From assembly GCA_963665975.1 (NCBI GenBank), contig OY762508.1:868001-932000 (forward strand): 64,000 bases of DNA. The letters run 5' to 3'. The notes beneath the pieces were generated by a model. It was not told the DNA's origin. It searched no databases and was given only the letters and a program-made list of their open reading frames with translations. The position numbers and the translations under genes were made by a program. This DNA comes from G963665975 sp963665975 (lineage in GTDB: Bacteria; Bacteroidota; Rhodothermia; Rhodothermales; Bin80). Positions 53,748 through 63,323 of the stretch are shown here, piece after piece. Every line of letters begins with the position of its first letter. Positions within the stretch are counted from its first letter, which is position 1.

Positions 53748-53840
53748 TGAAGCCTCATTTTCTCTAACGACACATGTGAACGATTGGACAGTTTGGCCGT
53801 TATCCTGTACGCATTGGCATAACCAGACAGGACTGGTGTA

Positions 53841-54848
53841 ATGGGCTGTGGATCATGCGCGACCGGAGGCGGGGGATGCAATTGCAGTATCTCCTGTGGC
53901 AGTGGCGGCTGCCCAGCCGTGCAAGTCCATGATTGGCTTCCCACATCAACCTATGGCTCAACGCCTGGAGCGAAAACACTCGTAGAAGTAGCCTTCAAAG
54001 GCCGGCGTACAGAGACCTTCCGCAATTCACGGGATCTGCCCGTGCACACGGGAGACTACGTCGTCGTCGGCGCAGATCGCGGCGTTGATTTTGGTCATGT
54101 AACGATGACGGGCGAACTCGTGCGGCTTCGCAATTCCAGCAAGGAAAAATCCAGGGATTGGGCCAGTGTGATTCGCATCGCCAACCTGAAGGACATCGAA
54201 CGATATGAGGCCAATCGGGAATCCGAAGCGAAAGCCCTCCAGACAGGTCGACAGGCAGTCTCTCGCCTCAAGCTCCAAATGAAGATGGTCGACGCTGAGT
54301 GGCAGTTTGACCGCAAACGCATCACGTTCTTTTTTACCGCCGACAATCGTGTGGACTTTCGGCAACTCGTCCGCGATCTCGCGCGCACGTACCATACGCG
54401 TGTGGACCTCCGACAATTGGGAGCGCGCGACGAGACTGCACGGATTGGCGGTATTGGCGTATGCGGTCGCGAGCTGTGCTGTTCAACGTGGATACAGAAT
54501 TTCAAGCGCGTCTCCACGAACGCGGCAAAAGCGCAGAATCTCCCGCTCAATCCGGTCAGGCTGACCGGCCGATGCGGACGGCTCAAGTGCTGCCTGAACT
54601 ATGAATTGGAACAGTACATGACCGCACTCAAGGCCTTCCCACGTGTGAATGCCACCGTACAGACCACACGCGGAAGTGGCAAAGTGCAAAAGCTCGACAT
54701 CTTCAAGAACCTGGTCTCCGTTCGATACACCGACGGGACCTGGCAAGAAGAACCGCTGGAAACTGTACAAGTCATTCCCAAGGGCAAAAGTGATCCAGCC
54801 AGAAAGAAAAAGGTTAACCGAGGTCACGGCAAGAAGAAACGACAATAG
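53841..54848 (+). CDS. ricT: RicT/YaaT-like PSP1-domain protein
   Basis: 335 residues. A Cys-rich N-terminal extension (Cys3, 6, 13, 15, 19 and 24) precedes the PSP1 domain. The core motif GVCGRELCCSTW (Cys208, 213, 214) and the second cluster GRCGRLKCCLNYE (Cys245, 250, 251) are the Fe-S/metal-binding part of RicT. RicT with RicA/RicF influences RNase Y and biofilm or sporulation in Bacillus. Its location directly after the delta-prime gene is conserved in several phyla. The C-terminus is lysine-rich. Confidence 0.9.
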   Translation: MGCGSCATGGGGCNCSISCGSGGCPAVQVHDWLPTSTYGSTPGAKTLVEVAFKGRRTETFRNSRDLPVHTGDYVVVGADRGVDFGHVTMTGELVRLRNSSKEKSRDWASVIRIANLKDIERYEANRESEAKALQTGRQAVSRLKLQMKMVDAEWQFDRKRITFFFTADNRVDFRQLVRDLARTYHTRVDLRQLGARDETARIGGIGVCGRELCCSTWIQNFKRVSTNAAKAQNLPLNPVRLTGRCGRLKCCLNYELEQYMTALKAFPRVNATVQTTRGSGKVQKLDIFKNLVSVRYTDGTWQEEPLETVQVIPKGKSDPARKKKVNRGHGKKKRQ

Positions 54849-54882
54849 ATAGCGAGACTCCAGGGGTCCGCGACCCCGACCG

Positions 54883-56337
54883 ATGGCATCTGCCCGCGAA
54901 GCGCATCGCACCTGTTCCGGCATGGCGGAATCAAAAGATCTGGCACTACGGTCGGCTTCCAACCTGCAGCAAATGCTGCTCAAGGGTGACGTGTCTCCTA
55001 CTGACGTGGCCAAGGCATGCCTGGAGCGCATTGAGTCCTACAACGGTGCGCTGAATGCCATCGTGACACGGAATGAGCGCATGCTGGAAGATGCGCGAGC
55101 CCTGGAAAACAGCACGCGCCCGAGAGGACCGTTGTATGGGATACCCGTTGGCATCAAGGATACTACGGATGTCGCCGGCATGCGCACGACGTACGGCTCC
55201 CCTCTGTTTGCCAATCACGTGCCTCAGAAGGATGCGCTCGTCGTCCAGCGCCTGCGCGCAGCTGGCGCAGTGATCGTGGGCAAGACTAATACACCCGAGT
55301 TCGCCCTGGGTGGCGCAACGACAAATGCCGTCTTTGGACCCACACGCAACCCATGGGACTTGCGGCGTACACCAGGCGGGTCGACAGGCGGTGGAGCCGC
55401 AGCCGTAGCCTCCGGCATGATCGCACTCGCAGAGGGCACAGATCTAGGCGGATCCCTGCGCATGCCTGCCTCCTTCTGCGGCATCGTCGGCCTACGGCCG
55501 TCTCCGGGACTCGTGCCTCTGGTCCCAACGCCCCACCGTTGGGGGCGGCTGTCCGTCGCCGGTCCCATCGCACGCACGACGGACGATCTGGCACTCTTTC
55601 TGCGCGCCACGAGTGGACCCACGGTGGAGAGTCCCCTCGGGCTACCCGTTGCCCACCCCTCGTTTTTTCAGAGCGTTCCAGCCGGTCTCCGGCTGGCCTA
55701 CTGTCCGGATGTCGCGCAGATCGGCATCCAGGAAGATATACTGGCAGTCTGCCAGAGAGCGACCGACTTGCTCGCACACGCTGTGGGCGGCGTGGACACG
55801 CTGAACTTGGACCTCTCGGCTGGCCGCAAAGCATTTAGCACCTTGCGCGGGCAACACCTGCTTGCCGTGCATCTCCACCGGCTCGGGCGGATAGGAGACC
55901 TGGGCGCAAATCTGGGCGGCAACCTACAACACGGGCTACGGACTTCGGCGCGCGAACTGGCGGAGGCGGAACGCACTCGGAGCATTATCTGGCGCCAGTT
56001 GCGGAATTTCTTTCAGCGGTACGAGTACCTCTTGACGCCTTGCATGGCCATCTCTCCGTTCCCTGTCGAACAAGACTATCCGACGACGATAGCAGGAGCG
56101 CGGATGGAAACGTACTACGACTGGTTTGCCCCGACCTCCGTGCTTTCCCTTACTGGTTTGCCAATCTGCTGCGTGCCCTGCGGCCTGGATGCCTCCGGAC
56201 TGCCCGTAGGCCTACAGGTTGTAGGACGCCCCTCCAATGAAGCCGGCGTACTGGCGATTAGCCGCGTACTGGAGCGTAACCTTCCTGTCGGCCTCCCCGA
56301 TCTGGACAGGACCGTCGGCCAACACGCCTCGAGCTAG
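54883..56337 (+). CDS. Amidase-signature family enzyme
   Basis: 484 residues (Met14, codon at 54922, is an alternative start). The Ser-cisSer-Lys triad is Lys92 (GIKDTTD), Ser167 (PGGSTGGG) and Ser191 (GTDLGGSLRMPASF). The protein resembles GatA in the first half but has its own C-terminal region, and no gatB/gatC is next to it, so a free amidase is likely. The stop overlaps the convergent EF-G gene by 4 bp. Substrate unknown. Confidence 0.88.
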   Translation: MASAREAHRTCSGMAESKDLALRSASNLQQMLLKGDVSPTDVAKACLERIESYNGALNAIVTRNERMLEDARALENSTRPRGPLYGIPVGIKDTTDVAGMRTTYGSPLFANHVPQKDALVVQRLRAAGAVIVGKTNTPEFALGGATTNAVFGPTRNPWDLRRTPGGSTGGGAAAVASGMIALAEGTDLGGSLRMPASFCGIVGLRPSPGLVPLVPTPHRWGRLSVAGPIARTTDDLALFLRATSGPTVESPLGLPVAHPSFFQSVPAGLRLAYCPDVAQIGIQEDILAVCQRATDLLAHAVGGVDTLNLDLSAGRKAFSTLRGQHLLAVHLHRLGRIGDLGANLGGNLQHGLRTSARELAEAERTRSIIWRQLRNFFQRYEYLLTPCMAISPFPVEQDYPTTIAGARMETYYDWFAPTSVLSLTGLPICCVPCGLDASGLPVGLQVVGRPSNEAGVLAISRVLERNLPVGLPDLDRTVGQHASS

Positions 56338-58451
56338 TCCTTCTTTGACGCGTCGGCAACAACCTGCTCCTGCACATTTCGCGGCATCGCCTCATAATGA
56401 CTGAACGTCGAGGCATGTATGCCCCTGCCCTGCGTCATAGAGCGCACGGATGTGGAATAGCGGTAGAGCTCCGCCTCCGGCACGAGTGCTCTGATCTTCT
56501 GCAGCGTTCCCTCGGCCTCAATCCCCTGGATGCGAGCCCGGCGCGTATTCATGTCGCCCATTATCTCGCCAGTGTACGCCTCCGGCACGGTCACCTCCAC
56601 GTCATGGATCGGCTCCAGGATCACAGGTCTGGCCTTCCGGAACGACTCGCGAAAACACATGCGCGCAGCCGTCTTGAAGGCAGCCTCGTTGGAGTCTACC
56701 GAGTGCATCCCGCCATCGTATACCACCAGGCGCACATCTCCCACCGGATAATCTGCAATCGGCCCGCGCTGCATGGCCTCCCGGACGCCCTTCTGGATTG
56801 CTCCAAAGAACCTGCGCATATCAATTACGCCACCCACGATGCCATCAATAAATTGAATCGTGGATCCCCAGCCCGTCTTCACGTCCACCGTTTTGCGCAC
56901 TGAAATATCCGGGCGCTTCTGGAATTCTCCCTCCAAGGGCTCGATTAGCATCGAAATATCCGCGAACTGCCCGGCGCCTCCGGTCTGCTTCTTGTGTCGA
57001 TAGGACGACCGGGCTTCTGCTGTGACCGTTTCACGGTAAGCCACACGAGGGCGGCCATAATCGACGTCAACGTTCACCTTATGCTTCAATCGGTACTGAG
57101 CAACACGCAGATGCAACTCTCCCTGTCCCCCCAATGTCACCTGACTGAGGTGCGGTTCGTGAAGGACTTTCAGGGACGGATCCTCTGCCGTGATCTGGTG
57201 CAGTCCCTGAGCCAACTTGTCCTCCTCACCTTCATTCTTGGGCCGAATAGAAACGCGATACCTGGGCTCGGGAAACGCTATCGGCGCGATTATCACGTTG
57301 CTCCCTTTCTTGCGAAGTGTATTATTGGTATGCGTGTCTCGAAGCTTTACTAACGCGCCGATATCTCCGGCCACCATTTTGGAGACTGTGTCGCGCTCGC
57401 GGCCATTTAGCGCAAACAGTTGCCCGAGCCGTTCGGTAGTCCCGGACTGGGCATTCTCAAGATCCATCCCGGTTTCTATTGTACCGCCGTAGACCCGGAA
57501 AAAGGAGTAGTCACCCACGTGCTGCTCCGCCATCGTGCGATAGACCAGGACAACGGGACTGGCGTCAATGTCCGCCGCCACGGCTTGCCCCGCAGCGGTC
57601 ATCGCATGTGGCATGTCGGCTGGCGAGGCGCACACGTTGTCAATAAAGCTCATCAGACGGGATGCGCCCACGTTCTCAGTGGCAATAGTGCAGAAAATCG
57701 GAAACAGCTCCCGGTTAATCATTGCCGTACGCAGCCCCTGGCGCATTTCGTCCTCACCGAGCTCGCCCTTTTCGAAATACAACTCCATGAGCGCCTCATC
57801 ATTGACCGCAATGTCTTCCACCAGCGCATTGTGCAACTCTTCCGCACGCTCCTGCAAGTCCGCCGGGATGTCGCTCACTTCCGCCTTCCCATTCTTGCCA
57901 GCCGGAAATGTCAACTGCTTCATTAGCAGCACGTCGATGATCGTGCGGGAATCGGCGCCCGGGAATTGCACCACGGTCGCACTCGCCCCGAATCGCCCCT
58001 TGATCTGCGTCACCAACCGATCTACGTCGGCCTGCTGCCGATCCAATTGGTTCAAAACGAACATGGACGGCTTGTCCGTATCCACCGCGTAGCTCCATGC
58101 CAGCTCCGTACCGACCTCTATTCCCTCGGCGGCGTTCATCACAAAAATTGCTGTATCAGCCACCTTCATGGCCGCAGCTACCTCTCCGATAAAATCCGGA
58201 TAGCCAGGCGTGTCGATAATGTTGATCTTGTACTTATTCCATTCCGTGTGCAGCAGGGACGAAAAGATGGACATTTGCCGCTCCCTTTCGCTGCTGTGAT
58301 AATCGCTGACCGTATTGCCCTCAGTGATGGATCCCATTCGGTGCGTGGATCCGCTCACAAAGAGCATGGATTCAGCCAATGTGGTCTTGCCACTCCCCTG
58401 GTGCCCGACGAGCACCACGTTCCTGATTTGCCCTGCGTTGTATGCCTTCAT
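56334..58451 (-). CDS. Elongation factor G paralogue (EF-G2-like)
   Basis: 705 residues with all five EF-G domains. G1 is GHQGSGKT at 16-23, G3 is DTPGY at 80-84, and G4 is NQLD at 134-137 where NKXD is expected. Domain II carries MDLENAQSGTTERLGQLF, and domains IV-V run from RPRVAYRETV to the end, with IVGGVIDMRRFF in domain IV. No ribosomal-protein genes are adjacent, so it is unlikely to be the main fusA. Lys-to-Gln in G4 could weaken guanine specificity. Its role may be in recycling or stress translation, by analogy with other EF-G2s. Confidence 0.9.
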   Translation of the reverse strand: MKAYNAGQIRNVVLVGHQGSGKTTLAESMLFVSGSTHRMGSITEGNTVSDYHSSERERQMSIFSSLLHTEWNKYKINIIDTPGYPDFIGEVAAAMKVADTAIFVMNAAEGIEVGTELAWSYAVDTDKPSMFVLNQLDRQQADVDRLVTQIKGRFGASATVVQFPGADSRTIIDVLLMKQLTFPAGKNGKAEVSDIPADLQERAEELHNALVEDIAVNDEALMELYFEKGELGEDEMRQGLRTAMINRELFPIFCTIATENVGASRLMSFIDNVCASPADMPHAMTAAGQAVAADIDASPVVLVYRTMAEQHVGDYSFFRVYGGTIETGMDLENAQSGTTERLGQLFALNGRERDTVSKMVAGDIGALVKLRDTHTNNTLRKKGSNVIIAPIAFPEPRYRVSIRPKNEGEEDKLAQGLHQITAEDPSLKVLHEPHLSQVTLGGQGELHLRVAQYRLKHKVNVDVDYGRPRVAYRETVTAEARSSYRHKKQTGGAGQFADISMLIEPLEGEFQKRPDISVRKTVDVKTGWGSTIQFIDGIVGGVIDMRRFFGAIQKGVREAMQRGPIADYPVGDVRLVVYDGGMHSVDSNEAAFKTAARMCFRESFRKARPVILEPIHDVEVTVPEAYTGEIMGDMNTRRARIQGIEAEGTLQKIRALVPEAELYRYSTSVRSMTQGRGIHASTFSHYEAMPRNVQEQVVADASKKD

Positions 58452-58770
58452 TGCCGTGTTGTGTTGCCGTTGACGCCACGGGTACGCCTGAATCCGTCAT
58501 GCCCCCGCACTGACGTCCTAAAAGAGGCTGTGCTACTTCCAATGCACTGTGAAACGCCCTTCCATAAGAGACCGAACGTAACGCGGCAAGATACTCCAAG
58601 GACGCAAATAATCAAGTCCCTCAGACTCGCGAACGAAGCCTGAGAGCGGTTTTCGTAGATTATGCATGCGTGCTCGGCTGCAGGCATTGGAGAACACTTC
58701 CTCCTCATGCGGCTTTAACGGTCCTCTTGCCGGTTACGGCCCCCTGGTGTTTATTAATGAAACGCGCCTT
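58452..58770. other. Intergenic region between divergent EF-G2-like and accD genes
   Basis: About 320 bp. Open frames here do not resemble proteins. It must contain the promoters of both neighbours. No clear repeats or hairpins seen. Confidence 0.4.
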
Positions 58771-59616
58771 ATGGCTTGGTTCGAGCGTACAACCAAGGGC
58801 ATTCTGACTACTCGGAGTGAGAAAACGGAAATTCCGGATGGTCACTGGATCAAGTGCTCCAGTTGCGGTGAAATCAATAATCGGCGTGAGTTGGTTGATA
58901 ATGCGTGGGTGTGCTCCAAATGCGAGTATCACATGCGCTTGCATGCACTGGGATATTTTGAGCTCTTGTTTGATGATGCCTCGTTCGTCCTGCACGATGA
59001 ACAATTGATTCCCAAGGACCCCCTTCAGTTCATCGATCGCAAGGCCTACGCGGAACGCCTCAAGGGGACTGCAAAAAAGACGGGGCTTAACGATGCAGTG
59101 CTGTCCGCTATGGGGATGGTTGGCGGACATGTTATTGCGGCCGCCGCCATGGATTTTCGTTTTATCGGCGGATCGATGGGTAGTGTTGTGGGCGAAATCG
59201 TCGCTCGCACAATCAGGCGCGCCATCGAATCGACCTGCCCGCTGGTGATCATCTCTCAGAGTGGTGGGGCCCGCATGATGGAAGGGGCCCTTAGTCTCAT
59301 GCAGATGGCAAAGACGAGTGCTCATCTGTCGCGATTGGATGAGCTCGGCGTGCCGTACATTTCGGTGCTAACCAATCCCACCACGGGAGGCGTGACGGCT
59401 TCATTCGCCATGTTGGGAGACATACATATTGCCGAGCCCGGCGCACTGATCGGGTTTGCCGGTCCGCGGGTGATCCGTGAAACTATCGGCCAGGACCTGC
59501 CAGTCGGCTTCCAGAGCTCAGAATTTCTGCAGGATCACGGCTTTGTCGATCTGATCGTGGACAGGAGAAATCTCCGGGATAAGATCATTCATTTGCTCGA
59601 CCTGTTCATGGAGTAG
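58771..59616 (+). CDS. accD: Acetyl-CoA carboxylase carboxyltransferase beta subunit
   Basis: 281 residues from ATG 58771; the frame is open upstream to 58666 but that part is not family-like. An N-terminal zinc finger (Cys29, Cys32, Cys48, Cys51: KCSSCGE, VCSKCEY) precedes the carboxyltransferase fold with MGSVVGEIVARTI, SQSGGARMMEGALSL, PTTGGVTASFAMLGD and IGFAGPRVI. It transfers carbon dioxide from carboxybiotin to acetyl-CoA as the first step of fatty-acid synthesis, together with AccA. No other acc gene is in the window. Confidence 0.95.
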   Translation: MAWFERTTKGILTTRSEKTEIPDGHWIKCSSCGEINNRRELVDNAWVCSKCEYHMRLHALGYFELLFDDASFVLHDEQLIPKDPLQFIDRKAYAERLKGTAKKTGLNDAVLSAMGMVGGHVIAAAAMDFRFIGGSMGSVVGEIVARTIRRAIESTCPLVIISQSGGARMMEGALSLMQMAKTSAHLSRLDELGVPYISVLTNPTTGGVTASFAMLGDIHIAEPGALIGFAGPRVIRETIGQDLPVGFQSSEFLQDHGFVDLIVDRRNLRDKIIHLLDLFME

Positions 59617-59617
59617 C

Positions 59618-60811
59618 ATGCCTCGCAGCACTATGCCGCTCTGGGTGCTAATCGCCTGCTTTCTAGCAAGCTGCACGGAGCACGAAACGCCCTCCGAATT
59701 GTATTTTGAAGAACTCCCCTCGCCGGCGGCACCCGGAAGCGGCATGCCTGAGTTCGCTGTCACGCCGTCCGGAACGGTCTATCTGAGCTGGTTGGAGCCT
59801 GGCCGCGAAAAAGCCCACGCATTTCGTCTTGCGCGACTTGGGGACACTGGAGTAGCCACCAAGACCATAGCGGAAGGCGATTCCTGGTTCGTGAACTGGG
59901 CCGACTTTCCCACGATCATGGCGTGGAGCGACACGGCGCTGGCCGCTCATTTTCTGACCCTCAATGGCGCCAGCGCATACGCCTATGACGTGCGCGTTAC
60001 ACAATCCCGCGACGGAGGCTCTTCGTGGACCACACCAATTAAGCCCCACCGTGACAACACGCAGAACGAGCACGGATTCGTGTCCCTGGTGCCCTGGAAG
60101 GATGACGCCGTTCTTGTCGCCTGGCTAGACGGCAGGACTTATCCCGATCTCCAGGAGATGACTCTCCGCAGCGCAGTCCTGGACGCTACGGGAGCAATCA
60201 CCAACGAAACCCTTCTGGATGCACGTGTATGCGACTGCTGCCAGACGTCAGCGGCCAAGACTGCAACCGGCACAGTCCTTGCATACCGCGACAGGTCCGA
60301 GGACGAAATCCGTGACATCGCCGTCATCCGCATCGACGACAGCGGGCCGTCGGAGCCAACCATAGTAGCCACAGACGGGTGGCGGATAACCGGCTGCCCT
60401 GTCAATGGTCCGGCGGTGTCGGCCCAGGGACAGCAAGTTGCTGTGGCCTGGTATACTGAAGCAGGCGATCAGCCGCGCGTGCACGTTGCGCTTTCCAGTA
60501 ATGAAGCACGAACGTTTGGTCCGGCGCTCCGGGCGGACGACGGAAATGCCATTGGACGCGTAGACGTTGCCGTGGACCTTGAGGGTTATACCCACGTCAG
60601 TTGGGTGGAGCGCACAGAGGATGGTGCGGTCATTCGCCTGCGCCGTTTTGATCAGGCTGGATCGCCCATGGACGTGACCACAGTTGTAGCTACCTCCGCG
60701 GAACGGGCGAGCGGGTTTCCCCGCCTCGCCGTGGGTAGCGGCGAAGTGTATGTAGCCTGGACAGACGCGCACGCCTCCCCATCACAGGTGCGCATCACAC
60801 GAGCACGGTAA
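59618..60811 (+). CDS. Sialidase/BNR-like beta-propeller lipoprotein
   Basis: 397 residues with lipobox LASC (Cys19). The mature part has propeller blades with Asp-box-like SRDGGSSWTTP and later RVHVALSSNEARTFGP, so a sialidase-type fold is likely. A CDCC cluster (RVCDCCQTS) and conserved tryptophans are unusual for sialidases. The catalytic Arg triad cannot be placed with confidence, so the enzyme activity is uncertain. The stop-to-start gap to nagB is 5 bp, suggesting joint expression with amino-sugar catabolism. Confidence 0.7.
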   Translation: MPRSTMPLWVLIACFLASCTEHETPSELYFEELPSPAAPGSGMPEFAVTPSGTVYLSWLEPGREKAHAFRLARLGDTGVATKTIAEGDSWFVNWADFPTIMAWSDTALAAHFLTLNGASAYAYDVRVTQSRDGGSSWTTPIKPHRDNTQNEHGFVSLVPWKDDAVLVAWLDGRTYPDLQEMTLRSAVLDATGAITNETLLDARVCDCCQTSAAKTATGTVLAYRDRSEDEIRDIAVIRIDDSGPSEPTIVATDGWRITGCPVNGPAVSAQGQQVAVAWYTEAGDQPRVHVALSSNEARTFGPALRADDGNAIGRVDVAVDLEGYTHVSWVERTEDGAVIRLRRFDQAGSPMDVTTVVATSAERASGFPRLAVGSGEVYVAWTDAHASPSQVRITRAR

Positions 60812-60816
60812 GCGTC

Positions 60817-61554
60817 ATGCAGGTAGAAATCTTCGACGACTATCCCGCCGTAAGTGAGCGGGCCGCCGCAATCGTAGCCGAACAGATTAGGCAGAAGCCA
60901 ACAAGCGTGATTGGCTTTGCCACCGGCAGCACGCCAGTCTTGATGTATGAAATTCTGGTACAGATGCATAGGAATCAGAACCTTGATTTTTCAGAAATCA
61001 TATCCTTCAACCTCGATGAATATGTCGGCATCCCGGCCGAACATGCCCAGAGTTACCACACGTTCATGTGGGAGCATCTGTTCAGGCACATCAATATCAC
61101 GCCGACGCGTATTCACATACCTGACGGGATGGTCAAGGACTTGCGCGCCTGTTGCGCGGATTATGAAGATGCCATAGCACGCTGCGGCGGCATTGACCTG
61201 CAAATACTTGGCATTGGCTCCAACGGCCATATTGCCTTTAACGAGCCCGGGTCAACCCACGGATCGCGCACGCGTGTCATGGACCTAACCGAAAAGACGA
61301 TTGCGGATAACGCGCGATTCTTTGACCGACCTGAAGACGTGCCCCGGCGTGCCATTACCATGGGCATAGGTACCATTCTGGAGGCACGCCAAGTCCTGCT
61401 GACAGGCTGCGGGGAACACAAGGCCGGCGCGGTTGCGGCAGCACTGGAGAAAGATGTCACAACGGCAATGCCAGCCTCTGCCCTGCAACATCATGATGGC
61501 GCCCTTATCCTGCTGGACCGGGCAGCCGCCTCCCAGTTGCGGCAGGCGTGGTAG
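60817..61554 (+). CDS. nagB: Glucosamine-6-phosphate deaminase
   Basis: 245 residues. Landmarks: GFATGSTP at 33-40, SFNLDEYVG (catalytic Asp67), and GIGSNGHIAFNEPGS with His138 and Glu143. It converts glucosamine-6-phosphate to fructose-6-phosphate and ammonia. It follows the sialidase-like lipoprotein by 5 bp. No nagA in the window. Length is normal. Confidence 0.93.
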   Translation: MQVEIFDDYPAVSERAAAIVAEQIRQKPTSVIGFATGSTPVLMYEILVQMHRNQNLDFSEIISFNLDEYVGIPAEHAQSYHTFMWEHLFRHINITPTRIHIPDGMVKDLRACCADYEDAIARCGGIDLQILGIGSNGHIAFNEPGSTHGSRTRVMDLTEKTIADNARFFDRPEDVPRRAITMGIGTILEARQVLLTGCGEHKAGAVAAALEKDVTTAMPASALQHHDGALILLDRAAASQLRQAW

Positions 61555-61590
61555 CCAAGGCTATTCCCGAACTATGATGCCGGTCGCCAT

Positions 61591-62766
61591 ATGGGCGTAA
61601 CGGCCCTACCTGATGCTTCACAAAACCCCTACTTTTTCGTGATACTGATTCTACGACCCAACACAAATGTAAACTCGCCGAGTTACGCGAGACTGACGCG
61701 CTATCTGGATTCGCTCCAGAACATCCGGTACCAAGTGCACCATGTGCAAGGCAGTGGGCAGCGCTTGACCGAGATCTACCTGATCGGTGATACCGCCCCG
61801 TTATCGCTAGACTTTATGCGGGGATTGCCCTGCGTGCTACGCGTCGTCCGCGTGCAGGAATCCTACCGCTTCCTGGGACGCCATGGACAAGAGGAGACGC
61901 CGCATCAGTTCGAATACAACGGCGTTACGTTCGATCAACAGAGCCTCCATGTATTCGCCGGCCTCTGTGCGGTGGACACGCGCGAATATGTGCGCGCAAT
62001 GATGCAGGCCTTGCAAGATAACGGCCAGACGTGCACGCGGATGGGGGCATACAAGCCCCGAACCAATCCGTATTCATTTCAAGGCCATGGCAAGGCCTGT
62101 CTTCCGTTCGTGTTCGAACTGGCGGGTGTGCATGGCATCAAGATCATCGCGATGGAGGTTACGCATGAAAACCACATCTACGAAATCACTGAAGCACTGG
62201 AGGAATCCGGGCATCCGACCGGCGTTATGTTGCAGATCGGAACGCGCAATACGCAGAATTTCGAGCTCCTCAAGTGTGCCGGAAGGCAGCGTGACTATCC
62301 TGTGCTCATCAAGCGCGGATTCGGAATCACGTTAAACGAATCCCTGAATGCCGCCGAATATCTGGCAAGCGAAGGCAACCATCGCATTATCTTCGCCCTG
62401 CGCGGGATGAAGACCAATTTGGGCGACCCCCACCGAAATCTGGTGGATTTCTCGCACGTGCCCGTTGTGCACCGGCTAACACGCATGCCGGTATGTATAG
62501 ACCCGTCTCATTCGGTGGGCAGCCGGCATGCCAGTCCAGAAGGACTCCTCGACGTGATGCACGTGACGGCCCAGGGTGTCATTGCCGGAGCCAACATGGT
62601 ACTGGTGGACTTTCACCCGGCACCCGCCAAAGCCCTGGTCGACGGTCCGCAAGCACTCCTGCTGAATGAATTGCCATATTTTCTGGAGGATATCCAGATC
62701 GCGCGTGCGGCGTACCTTAAGCGCATGGCCCTCGCAAAGACCTTTCGCACATCGGTGGCTGAGTAA
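61591..62766 (+). CDS. Type I-beta DAHP synthase-like protein with altered motifs
   Basis: 391 residues: an N-terminal ferredoxin-like domain of ~100 residues (LTRYLDSLQNIRYQVHHVQG) as in regulated Thermotoga-type enzymes, then the barrel. Conserved: Cys126 (AGLCAVD), KPRTNP at 155-160, GTRN (219-220), IKRG (Lys241), DPSH (Asp304, His307) and Asp351 (LVDGPQ). Altered: CERG is ALRG at 269-272, and the metal-ligand Glu of the EVHP motif is Asp340 (VDFHP). DAHP synthase begins the shikimate pathway from PEP and erythrose-4-phosphate. The changes question full activity or hint at a related aldolase. Confidence 0.75.
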   Translation: MGVTALPDASQNPYFFVILILRPNTNVNSPSYARLTRYLDSLQNIRYQVHHVQGSGQRLTEIYLIGDTAPLSLDFMRGLPCVLRVVRVQESYRFLGRHGQEETPHQFEYNGVTFDQQSLHVFAGLCAVDTREYVRAMMQALQDNGQTCTRMGAYKPRTNPYSFQGHGKACLPFVFELAGVHGIKIIAMEVTHENHIYEITEALEESGHPTGVMLQIGTRNTQNFELLKCAGRQRDYPVLIKRGFGITLNESLNAAEYLASEGNHRIIFALRGMKTNLGDPHRNLVDFSHVPVVHRLTRMPVCIDPSHSVGSRHASPEGLLDVMHVTAQGVIAGANMVLVDFHPAPAKALVDGPQALLLNELPYFLEDIQIARAAYLKRMALAKTFRTSVAE

Positions 62767-63323
62767 TAGATCGTTCAGGAGAATCGAACTGGCTGCTCGT
62801 AGCCTCTATTTCCCCGATCCGGAAGGGTCTCATCCAACGTCACCACACGCAAATCTCCAGCGCTTTGTCGGGACGCCGCTCGGGCCGTGCATGGACTGGA
62901 TATGCGCGGGTCAGGCTCCGGGTGGATCGTAGGGCCTCCGACCGATGCGGATGCGTTGACTGATGGGCGAAGCTGGGTGCTGACGGCGCCTGTACCACAT
63001 CGCTCTGATTCGCGATTCTTCCGGATGCTATGTGGCCATCCTGCACGGGAGCCGAATCACGATCGGCAGGCCACAACGGGCGGCCTCGGAAGCAACACCC
63101 GGCCGGTTGGGGCATTCTTATCCCTCCATGACGCCGAATCCATGTCATTTTCCTCTTGCGCGTTGCCCTCTTCGTCAAGCGAAACGTGTTGACCGTATAA
63201 CAGGCGAAGAGTCACCCTCCCGGGTTCCTGCCGGGATCACAATCGGATCCGGCTGGCGCCACATGATTCTGCCGGCAAGTCCGGTTGCCATTACTTTACC
63301 GAATAACCCTACCCCACCAACCA
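62767..63323. other. Intergenic region, no supported gene
   Basis: About 560 bp, GC-rich. Open frames on both strands (for example 62887-63192 plus) do not look like proteins. No RNA gene, repeat array or strong hairpin was recognised. It carries the upstream region of the VPS10-like gene. Confidence 0.4.

Noticed and set aside
54883..56337. GatA subunit of the amidotransferase
   Set aside because: No gatB/gatC nearby and the C-terminal part differs from GatA; called a general amidase instead.
62887..63192. Open frame of 101 codons upstream of the VPS10-like gene
   Set aside because: GC-rich chance frame with low-complexity residues; an overlapping minus-strand frame is equally open.
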